DNA from: an uncultured Actinomycetes bacterium
GTDB lineage: Bacteria > Actinomycetota > Actinomycetes > Nanopelagicales > Nanopelagicaceae
Direction of reading: 5' to 3'
DNA: 41,610 nucleotides
Assembly (NCBI GenBank): GCA_903874255.1
Contig: CAIQRN010000004.1
Location: 1 to 41,610, forward strand
Shown here piece by piece: positions 33,138 through 41,610 of the stretch; position 1 is the first letter of the stretch; each line of letters opens with the position of its first letter. The translations under genes and the position numbers were made by a program. The notes under the pieces are model-generated. The model did no database searches, was not told where the DNA came from, and worked only from the letters and a program-made list of their open reading frames with translations.

Positions 33138-34630
33138 TTCGCAACTCTGCATCAGAGATGGCCGCTAAGTTAGAGCGCGGGGAAATCACTTCCGTTCAAT
33201 TAACGCAAGCACATCTTGATCAAATTTCTGCGGTAGATACTGATGTACATGCTTTTTTACATGTTGATACTGAAGGCGCGTTGGCTCAAGCCGCGAACGT
33301 TGATGCTAAACGTAAGAACGGTGAAAAACTTTCTCCATTAGCTGGCGTTCCATTAGCACTCAAAGATGTAATGACGCAAAAGGGAATCCCAACAACATGT
33401 GGTTCAAAGATTCTTGAAGGTTGGCGTCCACCTTATGACTCAACCGTTGTTGTAAATTTAAGGAAGAACGACATTGTTATTTTAGGTAAGACAAATATGG
33501 ATGAGTTTGCAATGGGCTCATCTACTGAAAACTCTGCCTACGGCCCAACCCATAATCCATGGGATTTAACTCGCATCCCCGGTGGTTCAGGCGGTGGCTC
33601 TGCAGCATCACTTGCAGCTTTTGAAGCACCCCTTGCAATCGGAACAGATACCGGTGGCTCAATCCGCCAACCCGCAGCAGTTACTGGAACCGTTGGAGTA
33701 AAACCAACGTATGGTGGAGTTTCTCGCTACGGTCTTGTTGCATTTTCTTCTTCTCTTGATCAAGCAGGTCCTTGCGCGCGCACAGTATTAGATGCTGCGC
33801 TTCTGCATGAAGCAATCGCTGGACATGATCCAAAAGATTCAACATCTATTAATGCACCAGTCCCAGCCGTAGTTGCTGCAGCAAAAGCTGGCAATGTAAA
33901 GGGAATGAAGATTGGCGTCGTTAAAGAACTTAACGGTGATGGTTACCAAAAGGGTGTGCGCAATCGCTTCGAAGAGTCACTCGAACTTTTAGCTGCAGCA
34001 GGTGCTGAGATTGTTGAAGTCTCGGCGCCTAATTTTGAATACGCACTTGCTGCTTACTACTTAATCGCCCCTTCAGAATGTTCATCAAACTTAGCTCGAT
34101 TCGATGCGATGCGTTATGGCCTTCGAGTTGGCGATGTTGATGGTGCATCAGCAGAATCCGTTATGAATTTAACCCGTGAAGTTGGTTTCGGGCGCGAAGT
34201 AAAACGTCGCATTATTTTGGGCACATACGCTCTTTCTTCAGGTTATTACGATGCCTATTATGGAAGCGCTCAAAAAGTTCGCACACTTATTACTCAAGAT
34301 TTCAATAAAGCCTTCGAGTTAGCCGATGTTTTGGTTTCACCAACATGTCCTACGACTGCCTTCAAAATCGGTGAAAAAGCCGATGATCCGCTAGCTATGT
34401 ATCTCAATGACATCGCAACGATTCCAGTAAACATGGCCGGTATCGGTGGAATGTCATTACCGTCAGGCGTTGCAGATGAAGATGGCTTGCCAGTTGGTTT
34501 CCAGATCATGTCACCTGTAATGAAAGATGATCGCATGTATTCAGTTGGCTCAGCTTTAGAATCAGCACTACTTTCTAAATGGGGCGCACCTCTTCTCTCA
34601 ACTATTCCAGCGTTAGCAGGTAGCAAATGA
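33134..34630 (+). CDS. gatA: Asp-tRNA(Asn)/Glu-tRNA(Gln) amidotransferase subunit A
   Basis: Amidase signature [33 protein letters not shown]. Confidence 0.97.
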   Translation: MIRNSASEMAAKLERGEITSVQLTQAHLDQISAVDTDVHAFLHVDTEGALAQAANVDAKRKNGEKLSPLAGVPLALKDVMTQKGIPTTCGSKILEGWRPPYDSTVVVNLRKNDIVILGKTNMDEFAMGSSTENSAYGPTHNPWDLTRIPGGSGGGSAASLAAFEAPLAIGTDTGGSIRQPAAVTGTVGVKPTYGGVSRYGLVAFSSSLDQAGPCARTVLDAALLHEAIAGHDPKDSTSINAPVPAVVAAAKAGNVKGMKIGVVKELNGDGYQKGVRNRFEESLELLAAAGAEIVEVSAPNFEYALAAYYLIAPSECSSNLARFDAMRYGLRVGDVDGASAESVMNLTREVGFGREVKRRIILGTYALSSGYYDAYYGSAQKVRTLITQDFNKAFELADVLVSPTCPTTAFKIGEKADDPLAMYLNDIATIPVNMAGIGGMSLPSGVADEDGLPVGFQIMSPVMKDDRMYSVGSALESALLSKWGAPLLSTIPALAGSK

Positions 34631-36135
34631 GCCTGACCTACGATGACGTAATTGCAAAGTATGAACCCGTATTGGGTCTTGAAGTTCACGTTGAACTAAA
34701 TACACAATCAAAAATGTTCTGTGGTTGCTCCACCATTTTCGGCGCTGAACCAAATACTCAGACATGTCCTGTTTGTTTGGCTTTACCTGGTGCACTGCCT
34801 ACTGTAAATGAAAAGGCAATTGAATCGACAATCAAGATTGGCTTGGCCCTTAACTGTTCAATCGCACCATTTTCTCGTTTTGCTCGCAAGAATTATTTCT
34901 ACCCAGATATGCCCAAGAACTTTCAGATTTCACAGTATGACGAACCTATTTGCGTAAATGGTTATGTTGATGTTGAAATAGAAACTGACGAAGGTCCAAA
35001 AACCTTCCGCATCGAAGTAGAACGTGTGCACATGGAAGAAGACACCGGAAAGTCATTGCACGTAGGTGGGGCGACCGGACGTATTCACGGCGCTGAATAT
35101 TCACTTCTCGATTACAACCGAGCTGGTATTCCATTAGTTGAAATTGTTACAAAGATTGTTCCAGGAACTGGAAAATATGCACCTGAAGTTGCACGCGCCT
35201 ACGTGGCCGAACTTCGAGATATCTTGCGCTCATTGGGAGTTAGTGATGTAAAGATGGAACAAGGCTCACTTCGATGTGATGCCAACGTTTCACTTCGATT
35301 AATCGGCGCCGAAACCCTTGGAACTCGATCAGAAACCAAGAATGTAAACTCACTGCGATCTGTTGAACGAGCAATCCGTGGAGAAATGATCCGCCATGCT
35401 GAACTTCTCAATAATGGTGAGCGCGTTGTGCAAGAAACTAGGCATTTCCAGGAAGACACGGGCCTCACTCGTTCCGGACGTTCAAAAGAGCAGGCTGAGG
35501 ATTATCGCTATTTCCCAGAACCAGATTTGGTTCCAGTAGCACCAGATGCTGCATGGATCGAAGAACTTCGTGCAGCTTTACCGGAGCGACCTTCACTTCA
35601 TCGTAAACGTTTGCAAGAGCAATGGGCCGTGCCGGACAAAGAGATGTCAGCGATGATTAATGCTGATGTATTAGATGTTGTAGAAGCAACTGTTGTACTC
35701 GGCGCAGATCCTGCCAAAGCTCGCAGCTGGTGGTTGGGCGAAATCTCACGTATTGCAAATGAAAAAGATGTTGCAATTAAAGATTTAGCAATTGCCGCAT
35801 CAGATGTCGCTGAAATCGTTGCACTTGTTAATGCCGGCGAATTAACTGACAAGTTGGCCCGTCAAGTCGTTGAAGGCGTAATTGCCGGTGAAGGTAAGCC
35901 AGCAGAAGTTATAGCGGCCCGTGGAATTAAAGTGGTGAACGATGATTCAGAGTTAATGGCTGCAATCGAACGCGCATGCGCGGCACAACCTGAGACTGCA
36001 CAGAAAGTTCGTGATGGCCATGTTCCGGCAGCCGGTGCATTAATCGGTGCGATCATGAAAGACACAAAGGGCCAAGCAGATGCTGCTCGAGTTCGAGAGC
36101 TTCTACTTGGCCACTTAGGTCAAGCTACAAACTAA
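34627..36135 (+). CDS. gatB: Asp-tRNA(Asn)/Glu-tRNA(Gln) amidotransferase subunit B
   Basis: [45 protein letters not shown]; YqeY-like tail. Confidence 0.97.
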   Translation: MSLTYDDVIAKYEPVLGLEVHVELNTQSKMFCGCSTIFGAEPNTQTCPVCLALPGALPTVNEKAIESTIKIGLALNCSIAPFSRFARKNYFYPDMPKNFQISQYDEPICVNGYVDVEIETDEGPKTFRIEVERVHMEEDTGKSLHVGGATGRIHGAEYSLLDYNRAGIPLVEIVTKIVPGTGKYAPEVARAYVAELRDILRSLGVSDVKMEQGSLRCDANVSLRLIGAETLGTRSETKNVNSLRSVERAIRGEMIRHAELLNNGERVVQETRHFQEDTGLTRSGRSKEQAEDYRYFPEPDLVPVAPDAAWIEELRAALPERPSLHRKRLQEQWAVPDKEMSAMINADVLDVVEATVVLGADPAKARSWWLGEISRIANEKDVAIKDLAIAASDVAEIVALVNAGELTDKLARQVVEGVIAGEGKPAEVIAARGIKVVNDDSELMAAIERACAAQPETAQKVRDGHVPAAGALIGAIMKDTKGQADAARVRELLLGHLGQATN

Positions 36136-36136
36136 T

Positions 36137-37615
36137 TTAGTGAACCATCACGCCTTCTGTTTCAACTAGGGCTTCTTTACCGATATTGATAAAGAAGAAG
36201 AGAACTATTGCCCCTACAAATAGCAACCCTGCGCTAAATTTAAAAGCCACAGTGAATCCATGAGTCATTGCAAATTGCTGCACAGACTTTCCGAGTTCAG
36301 TATGTGCTGTGGCATAAGTTGCCGTAGCTGTTGCTGCAACAGTATTTAATAATGCCGTACCTAATGAGCCACCGATTTGCTGACTTGTATTTACCATCGC
36401 ACTTGCTACACCAGTGTCATGATGCGAAACGGCATGTAGAGAAGTTGAAGTAAGTGGAATAAAGACCAGCGCCATTCCGCTAGACATAATAAGAAGGGAT
36501 GGCATGACGTGGGTTAGATAAGAAGTCTCTGGGGTAATGCGTGTGAGCATCAATAAACCAATGCCGGCCGCGATTAATCCAGGAACCATCAACGGTTTAG
36601 GACCAAATTTTGGTAAGAGCGCCGACGCGATGCCAGCAAAAATAATGATTCCGGCAGTAAATGGTAAGAATGCAAAACCTGATTTTAGTGGGCTATAACC
36701 CAGGATAACTTGGAGATACAGACCTAAGAATAGGAACATTGAAAATAGGCCTGCACCTACAACAAGTGAACCTAGGTAAGAACCACCACGATTTCGATCG
36801 GTCACAACACGCATTGGCATCAATGGATTCTTTACGCGTAGTTCAATTGATACAAATGCAACGAGGAGAACAACGGCGCCGACAAGGAAGCCAATTGTGT
36901 GTCCGTCTGACCAACCATTAGTTGCTGCTTGATTAAATCCATAAGTAAGTGCGAATAGACCTGCAGTTGCAGTTAGCACACCTGGAATATCGTAGGTGTT
37001 ATCACCTTCAGCTTTTGATTCATGAACAAACTTAATAGCCAAGATCGCTGCAATGATTGCAATCGGTGTATTGACACCCAGACACCAGCGCCATGAAAAG
37101 AATTCGGTAAGCGTTCCGCCGAGAATTAATCCGATTGCAGCGCCGCCGCCTGAGATTGCACCAATCACACCAAATGCTTTAGCGCGTTCTGCAGGAACAG
37201 TAAAAGTAACTGAAATAATCGCAAGAGCAGCTGGCGCTAATAGCGCACCAAAAACACCTTGTAGCGCGCGTGCACCAAACAACATTCCTTGAGTAGATGC
37301 AATACCACCGAGTGCTGATGCAGCGGCAAAACCAATGAGTCCGACTAAGAAGATTTTTTTGCGTCCCATGTAGTCGCCAATACGCCCGCCCAAAAGGAGG
37401 AGTGAGCCGAACGCCAAGGTGTATGCCGTGATAACCCACTGCTGGTTGGCATCAGAAATGCCTAAGTCAACCTTTGCACTTGGGATTGCGATGTTCATAA
37501 TGGAACTGTCCAAGACGATCATTAACTGCGAGATTGCAACAACAAATAATGTGCGCCATCTCGTTGGATCTAGGCTCTCTGAGGTATTTACCGAAGTGTT
37601 AGTTGATTGTGACAC
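36137..37615 (-). CDS. MFS transporter, DHA2 (EmrB/QacA-type) family
   Basis: About 14 TM; VVAISQLMIVLDSSIMNIAIPS, GGRIGDYMGRKKIFL, FSWRWCLGVNTPIA. Confidence 0.9.
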   Translation of the reverse strand: MSQSTNTSVNTSESLDPTRWRTLFVVAISQLMIVLDSSIMNIAIPSAKVDLGISDANQQWVITAYTLAFGSLLLLGGRIGDYMGRKKIFLVGLIGFAAASALGGIASTQGMLFGARALQGVFGALLAPAALAIISVTFTVPAERAKAFGVIGAISGGGAAIGLILGGTLTEFFSWRWCLGVNTPIAIIAAILAIKFVHESKAEGDNTYDIPGVLTATAGLFALTYGFNQAATNGWSDGHTIGFLVGAVVLLVAFVSIELRVKNPLMPMRVVTDRNRGGSYLGSLVVGAGLFSMFLFLGLYLQVILGYSPLKSGFAFLPFTAGIIIFAGIASALLPKFGPKPLMVPGLIAAGIGLLMLTRITPETSYLTHVMPSLLIMSSGMALVFIPLTSTSLHAVSHHDTGVASAMVNTSQQIGGSLGTALLNTVAATATATYATAHTELGKSVQQFAMTHGFTVAFKFSAGLLFVGAIVLFFFINIGKEALVETEGVMVH

Positions 37616-37659
37616 GCAAAAGCTCCATATTCAGATTAAATGATTTGTTGGTAAGAGGC

Positions 37660-37672
37660 TAGAATTATCGCA
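37660..37672 (+). promoter_or_regulatory. Putative leaderless ilvD -10 element (TAGAAT-N6-ATG)
   Basis: TAGAAT at 37660-37665, ATG at 37672. Confidence 0.55.
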
Positions 37673-39345
37673 TGTCGACGATGAAACCGCGCTCTGGGCT
37701 TGTTACTGATGGACTCGAGAGAGCACCTGCCCGTGGAATGTTGCGAGCAGTCGGAATGGGCGATGAAGATTGGGTCAAACCACAAATTGGAATTGTTTCT
37801 TCATGGAATGAAATCACACCATGCAACCTATCTCTTGATCGCTTAGCTAAAGCATCACGTCAAGGAATCATTGATGCAGGCGGATTTCCAATGCAGTTCG
37901 GCACAATTTCTGTGTCCGATGGAATCTCAATGGGTCATGAAGGTATGCACTTCTCACTAGTTTCACGCGAAGTGATTGCCGATTCTGTTGAAACTGTGAT
38001 GCAAGCAGAACGTCTTGATGGAATGGTCACTTTTGCAGGGTGCGATAAATCACTTCCAGGAATGATGATGGCAGCGGCACGAATTGATGTTGCATCTGTT
38101 TTTGTTTACGCCGGTTCTACTTTGCCAGGCCAAGTTGATGGCAAAGATGTAACAATCATCGATGCCTTTGAAGCTGTTGGTGCATGCGCTCGTGGATTAA
38201 TTTCACAGGAGCGCGTCGATGAAATTGAACGCGCAATCTGTCCTGGGGAAGGCGCGTGTGGTGGCATGTACACCGCCAACACCATGGCAGCAGTTGGTGA
38301 AGCTCTTGGACTTTCACTTCCAGGATCAGCAGCTCCTCCTGCAGTTGATCGCCGTCGTGATGCATTTTCAATTCAAGCCGGCGCAGCAGTAGTTAATTTA
38401 ATTCGTTTAGGAATTACGACTCGAGATATCTTGACGAAAAAAGCATTTGAGAATGCAATAACAACGGTTATGGCATTAGGTGGATCCACTAACGCGGTAT
38501 TGCACTTATTAGCCATCGCACACGAAGCAGAAGTTGATTTGACGTTAGAAGATTTCAACCGAATTGGTTCAAAAGTTCCCTTACTTGGAGACCTCAAGCC
38601 ATTTGGCAAATTTGTTATGAGTGATGTTGATCGTGTTGGCGGAATTCCAGTGGTACTAAAGATTTTATTAGATGCTGGATATTTACATGGTGATACTTTA
38701 ACTGTTACTGGAAAAACTATGGCCGAGAACTTAGCCGATATAAATCCACCACTTCCTGATGGTGCAATTTTGCATCCAGTTTCTTCGCCACTTTCAACCG
38801 ATGTTGGAATCACAATTTTGCATGGTTCATTAGCAACAGAAGGTGCGGTTTGTAAGACGGCCGGAATCGGTATCGAATCATTTGAAGGTCCAGCGCGGGT
38901 TTTTGAGCGCGAGCAAGCTGCGATGCAAGCTCTCGAAAATGGAACGATTCAGGCCGGTGATGTTGTTGTCATTCGATATGAAGGACCTAAAGGTGGACCT
39001 GGAATGCGCGAGATGCTCATGATCACAGGTGCGATAAAAGGTGCCGGACTTGGCAAATCAACTTTGTTGCTTACCGATGGCCGTTTTTCTGGAGGTTCAA
39101 CTGGATTATGTGTCGGCCATGTTGCTCCCGAAGCTGTTGATGGCGGCCCAATTGCATTTATTAAAGATGGCGATGTTGTCCGTATCGACATCACAAATCG
39201 AAAATTGGATTTACTAGTTGACTCAGTGGAGTTAGAAGCCAGAAAAATCGGCTGGAAGCCACTGGGACATAAATACACGCGAGGGGTCTTGGCTAAGTAT
39301 TCAAAGCTGGTGGGATCTGCATCAAAAGGCGCTGTCTGCGACTAA
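37672..39345 (+). CDS. ilvD: Dihydroxy-acid dehydratase
   Basis: [49 protein letters not shown]. Confidence 0.97.
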   Translation: MSTMKPRSGLVTDGLERAPARGMLRAVGMGDEDWVKPQIGIVSSWNEITPCNLSLDRLAKASRQGIIDAGGFPMQFGTISVSDGISMGHEGMHFSLVSREVIADSVETVMQAERLDGMVTFAGCDKSLPGMMMAAARIDVASVFVYAGSTLPGQVDGKDVTIIDAFEAVGACARGLISQERVDEIERAICPGEGACGGMYTANTMAAVGEALGLSLPGSAAPPAVDRRRDAFSIQAGAAVVNLIRLGITTRDILTKKAFENAITTVMALGGSTNAVLHLLAIAHEAEVDLTLEDFNRIGSKVPLLGDLKPFGKFVMSDVDRVGGIPVVLKILLDAGYLHGDTLTVTGKTMAENLADINPPLPDGAILHPVSSPLSTDVGITILHGSLATEGAVCKTAGIGIESFEGPARVFEREQAAMQALENGTIQAGDVVVIRYEGPKGGPGMREMLMITGAIKGAGLGKSTLLLTDGRFSGGSTGLCVGHVAPEAVDGGPIAFIKDGDVVRIDITNRKLDLLVDSVELEARKIGWKPLGHKYTRGVLAKYSKLVGSASKGAVCD

Positions 39346-39360
39346 CTCCTGCTCAAACTG

Positions 39361-39376
39361 TGAGATGTGCATCTCA
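39361..39376. repeat. Inverted repeat TGAGAT-GTGC-ATCTCA in the ilvD-ilvB intergenic region
   Basis: Perfect 6-bp arms with 4-nt spacer and no T-tract. Candidate operator or RNA hairpin. Confidence 0.6.
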
Positions 39377-39416
39377 TGCCTTGACTCATACGCATAATTC
39401 ATTGGAGAATATCTCC

Positions 39417-39446
39417 ATGAGAACAAGTTTCGTGGTGGTGATTTAA
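39417..39446 (+). CDS. ilvB leader peptide MRTSFVVVI
   Basis: ATG AGA ACA AGT TTC GTG GTG GTG ATT TAA: three consecutive Val codons plus Ile, directly upstream of a terminator and ilvB. Confidence 0.88.
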   Translation: MRTSFVVVI

Positions 39447-39448
39447 TA

Positions 39449-39501
39449 GCGCGTGATCGAAAGATGATCATGCGCCGCCCTCAGTTATCTGGGGGTTTTT
39501 T
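39449..39501 (+). terminator. Attenuator region: hairpin plus Rho-independent terminator upstream of ilvB
   Basis: Hairpin GCGCGTGATC-GAAAGAT-GATCATGCGC (39449-39475), then CCCTCAG-TTAT-CTGGGGG-TTTTTT (39478-39501). Confidence 0.88.
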
Positions 39502-39542
39502 CGTTTAATCACTCAAATGAACTGGAAGAAGGGAGAAGAAGA

Positions 39543-41279
39543 ATGAGTCAGATGACTGGGGCGAGTTCACTTGTGGCATCACTAGAAGCTGCCGGCGTTG
39601 ATGTCATGTTCGGAATCCCTGGTGGTGCAATTCTTCCTGCATACGATCCAATTTTTACAAGTTCCATCCGCCACATTCTTGTTCGACACGAGCAAGGTGC
39701 AGGACATGCGGCAACTGGATATGCCCAGGTAACTGGACGTGTTGGAGTTTGTATTGCAACTTCGGGCCCAGGTGCAACAAATCTTGTAACACCACTTGCT
39801 GATGCAGCGATGGACTCTGTTCCTGTTGTCGCAATCACGGGTCAAGTTCCTTCTGTAGCAATCGGTACAGATGCTTTTCAAGAAGCAGATATTCGCGGCA
39901 TAACAATGCCATTTGCAAAACATAATTATTTAATTACAAACCCTGCTGATATTCCTCGCGCGATAGCTGAAGCTTTTCACATTGCGAGCACAGGTCGTCC
40001 TGGACCGGTTCTAGTTGATATAGCAAAAGATGCGCTACAAGCGATGACTGATTTCAATTATCCAAACTCAGTTAATTTGCAAGGGTACAAACCACAGTTA
40101 ATTCCAAACAATCAAGCAATCACCGATGCAGCTGCATTAATTGCCCAATCAAGCAAGCCAGTTTTTTACGTCGGTGGGGGAGTGATTAAAGCAAACGCAT
40201 CACGCGAGCTGCTTGAACTAGCCCAACTACTTGGTGCACCAGTTGTCACAACTTTAATGGCGCGCGGAGCGTTCCCAGATAGCCATCCATTAAATCTTGG
40301 AATGCCAGGAATGCATGGAACGGTTGCAGCAGTTACTGCACTTCAAAAATCTGATTTATTAATAACTCTAGGTGCCAGATTTGATGATCGAGTAACTGGA
40401 AAGCTTTCTTCATTTGCCGTCAATGCAAAAGTTATCCATGCAGATGTTGATCCAGCAGAAATTGGCAAAAATCGTTTTGCTGATGTTGCTGTTCTCGGCG
40501 ATTTAAAAAACACTATCGCTGCCTTGATTCCTGCACTGAAGGCCGCACTGTCTAAGAGCCAGCCTGATTTAACGCCATGGCTTCGACAAATGAATTCGCT
40601 CAAAGCCGCTTATCCATTGGGTTATGACAAGCCAGCCGACGGTTCGCTTTCACCGCAGTATGTAATCGAACGAATTGGAAAAATCTCTGGGCCTCAAGCA
40701 ATTATCGCTTCCGGTGTAGGGCAACATCAGATGTGGGCCTCACAATTTGTTTCATACGAAAACCCACGGACTTGGCTTAACTCAGGAGGATTAGGAACCA
40801 TGGGTTATGCAGTCCCGGCCGCGATGGGCGCAAAGGTTGGTGCACCAGATACAACCGTGTGGGCAATTGATGGCGATGGATGTTTCCAAATGACCAACCA
40901 AGAGTTGACTACATGCGCACTCAATAATATTCCAATCAAGGTTGCAATTATTAATAATGAATCTCTTGGCATGGTTCGGCAATGGCAAACTCTTTTCTAC
41001 GAAGGACGCTATTCAAATACCAGCCTTGAATCAAAACGAATTCCCAATTTCCCGATGCTTGCAGAAGCAATGGGCTGCGTAGGTTTAAGTTGTGAACGTG
41101 AAGAAGATGTAGATGCAACAATTGAAAAGGCAATGAGCATTAACGATCAGCCGGTGGTTGTTGATTTCCGCGTTCACCGTGATGCAATGGTGTGGCCAAT
41201 GGTTGCCGCCGGAACATCTAATGATGAAATTATGATCGCGCGCGAGACTGCGCCTGACTGGGATTCACAGGAGCTCTAA
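39543..41279 (+). CDS. ilvB: Acetolactate synthase large subunit
   Basis: [39 protein letters not shown], ThDP motif [33 protein letters not shown]. Confidence 0.97.
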   Translation: MSQMTGASSLVASLEAAGVDVMFGIPGGAILPAYDPIFTSSIRHILVRHEQGAGHAATGYAQVTGRVGVCIATSGPGATNLVTPLADAAMDSVPVVAITGQVPSVAIGTDAFQEADIRGITMPFAKHNYLITNPADIPRAIAEAFHIASTGRPGPVLVDIAKDALQAMTDFNYPNSVNLQGYKPQLIPNNQAITDAAALIAQSSKPVFYVGGGVIKANASRELLELAQLLGAPVVTTLMARGAFPDSHPLNLGMPGMHGTVAAVTALQKSDLLITLGARFDDRVTGKLSSFAVNAKVIHADVDPAEIGKNRFADVAVLGDLKNTIAALIPALKAALSKSQPDLTPWLRQMNSLKAAYPLGYDKPADGSLSPQYVIERIGKISGPQAIIASGVGQHQMWASQFVSYENPRTWLNSGGLGTMGYAVPAAMGAKVGAPDTTVWAIDGDGCFQMTNQELTTCALNNIPIKVAIINNESLGMVRQWQTLFYEGRYSNTSLESKRIPNFPMLAEAMGCVGLSCEREEDVDATIEKAMSINDQPVVVDFRVHRDAMVWPMVAAGTSNDEIMIARETAPDWDSQEL

Positions 41280-41280
41280 A

Positions 41281-41568
41281 ATGGCCCAACACACATTAGA
41301 AGTATTAGTTGAAAACTCACCTGGCGTACTGGCCCGAGTTGCTGGATTGTTCTCGCGCCGTGCATACAACATTGAACGCTTATCAGTAGGTCCAACTTCG
41401 AATCCCACAGTTTCTCAGATGGATATTGTGGTTAATTTAGAGGGCCATGCGTTGGAGCAAGTGATTGCCCAGCTCGATAAGTTGATCAATGTCATTTCTA
41501 TTAAAGAAATAGTTCCAAATAAGTCAGCACCAACCGTTCACGACACTCAACCCGATTACCAGAACTAA
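41281..41568 (+). CDS. ilvN: Acetolactate synthase small subunit, ACT domain only
   Basis: LEVLVENSPGVLARVAGLFSRRAYNIERLSVGPTSNPTVSQMDIVV ACT domain; only 95 aa. Confidence 0.93.
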   Translation: MAQHTLEVLVENSPGVLARVAGLFSRRAYNIERLSVGPTSNPTVSQMDIVVNLEGHALEQVIAQLDKLINVISIKEIVPNKSAPTVHDTQPDYQN

Positions 41569-41580
41569 AGGAGAAATACC

Positions 41581-41610
41581 GTGGCAGCAACGATGTATCA
41601 CGAAGAGGAT
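41581..41610 (+). CDS. ilvC: Ketol-acid reductoisomerase N-terminus (partial, runs off right edge)
   Basis: GTG GCA GCA ACG ATG TAT CAC GAA GAG GAT, with AGGAG upstream; the position after ilvN matches ilvBNC operons. Confidence 0.75.
   Translation, partial: MAATMYHEED

Noticed and set aside
37053-37292. Plus-strand ORF inside the MFS gene
   Set aside because: Antisense to a well-supported transporter coding sequence; no independent evidence.
36137-37615. MFS transporter as part of a resistance island
   Set aside because: No adjacent regulator, integrase, repeats or other accessory genes; a single DHA2-type transporter between gatB and ilvD is ordinary.
39582-39923. Cys-rich minus-strand ORF ([17 protein letters not shown]...)
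   Set aside because: Entirely antisense to ilvB. The Cys richness arises from reading GCA/ACA-rich coding sequence in reverse; no SD or family resemblance.

Overview
The window is a gene-dense, moderately low-GC actinobacterial chromosome segment. DUF3145, the FASII and etf/iscS/mnmA/ligA gene sets, and the low-GC compact style suggest a streamlined planktonic actinobacterium of the Nanopelagicales/acI type; this is inference. It is nearly all housekeeping genes: the start of a cspA-like gene (minus strand, off the left edge), DUF3145, a SIMPL protein, a minus-strand block (two GT4 glycosyltransferases, SGNH hydrolase, glgX, fabD-fabH-acpP-fabF-accD), then etfB-etfA-iscS-mnmA-ligA, a 40-aa membrane protein, nadD-rsfS-phosphatase, tRNA-Ala(GGC), leuS, a cysteine-synthase-like gene, comEA-comEC-holA, rplU-rpmA-obgE-proB, a NylB-like serine hydrolase, proA, gatCAB, an MFS transporter, ilvD, an attenuator-like leader, ilvB-ilvN and the first codons of ilvC. 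I see no CRISPR array, phage, IS element, toxin-antitoxin or defence system, and no wholly new multi-gene system. The best leads are: (1) a MRTSFVVVI* leader peptide plus terminator upstream of ilvBNC; (2) the nadD...proA block, which looks like a circularly permuted chromosomal segment placed between ligA and gatC; (3) recurrent TANNNT-N6/7-start leaderless promoters, including a divergent pair whose -10 boxes form one palindrome; (4) leuS starting 3 nt after a tRNA 3' end; (5) comEC coding sequence upstream of any canonical start codon; (6) structured 5' leaders upstream of DUF3145, cspA and rplU; and (7) an ACT-only IlvN.
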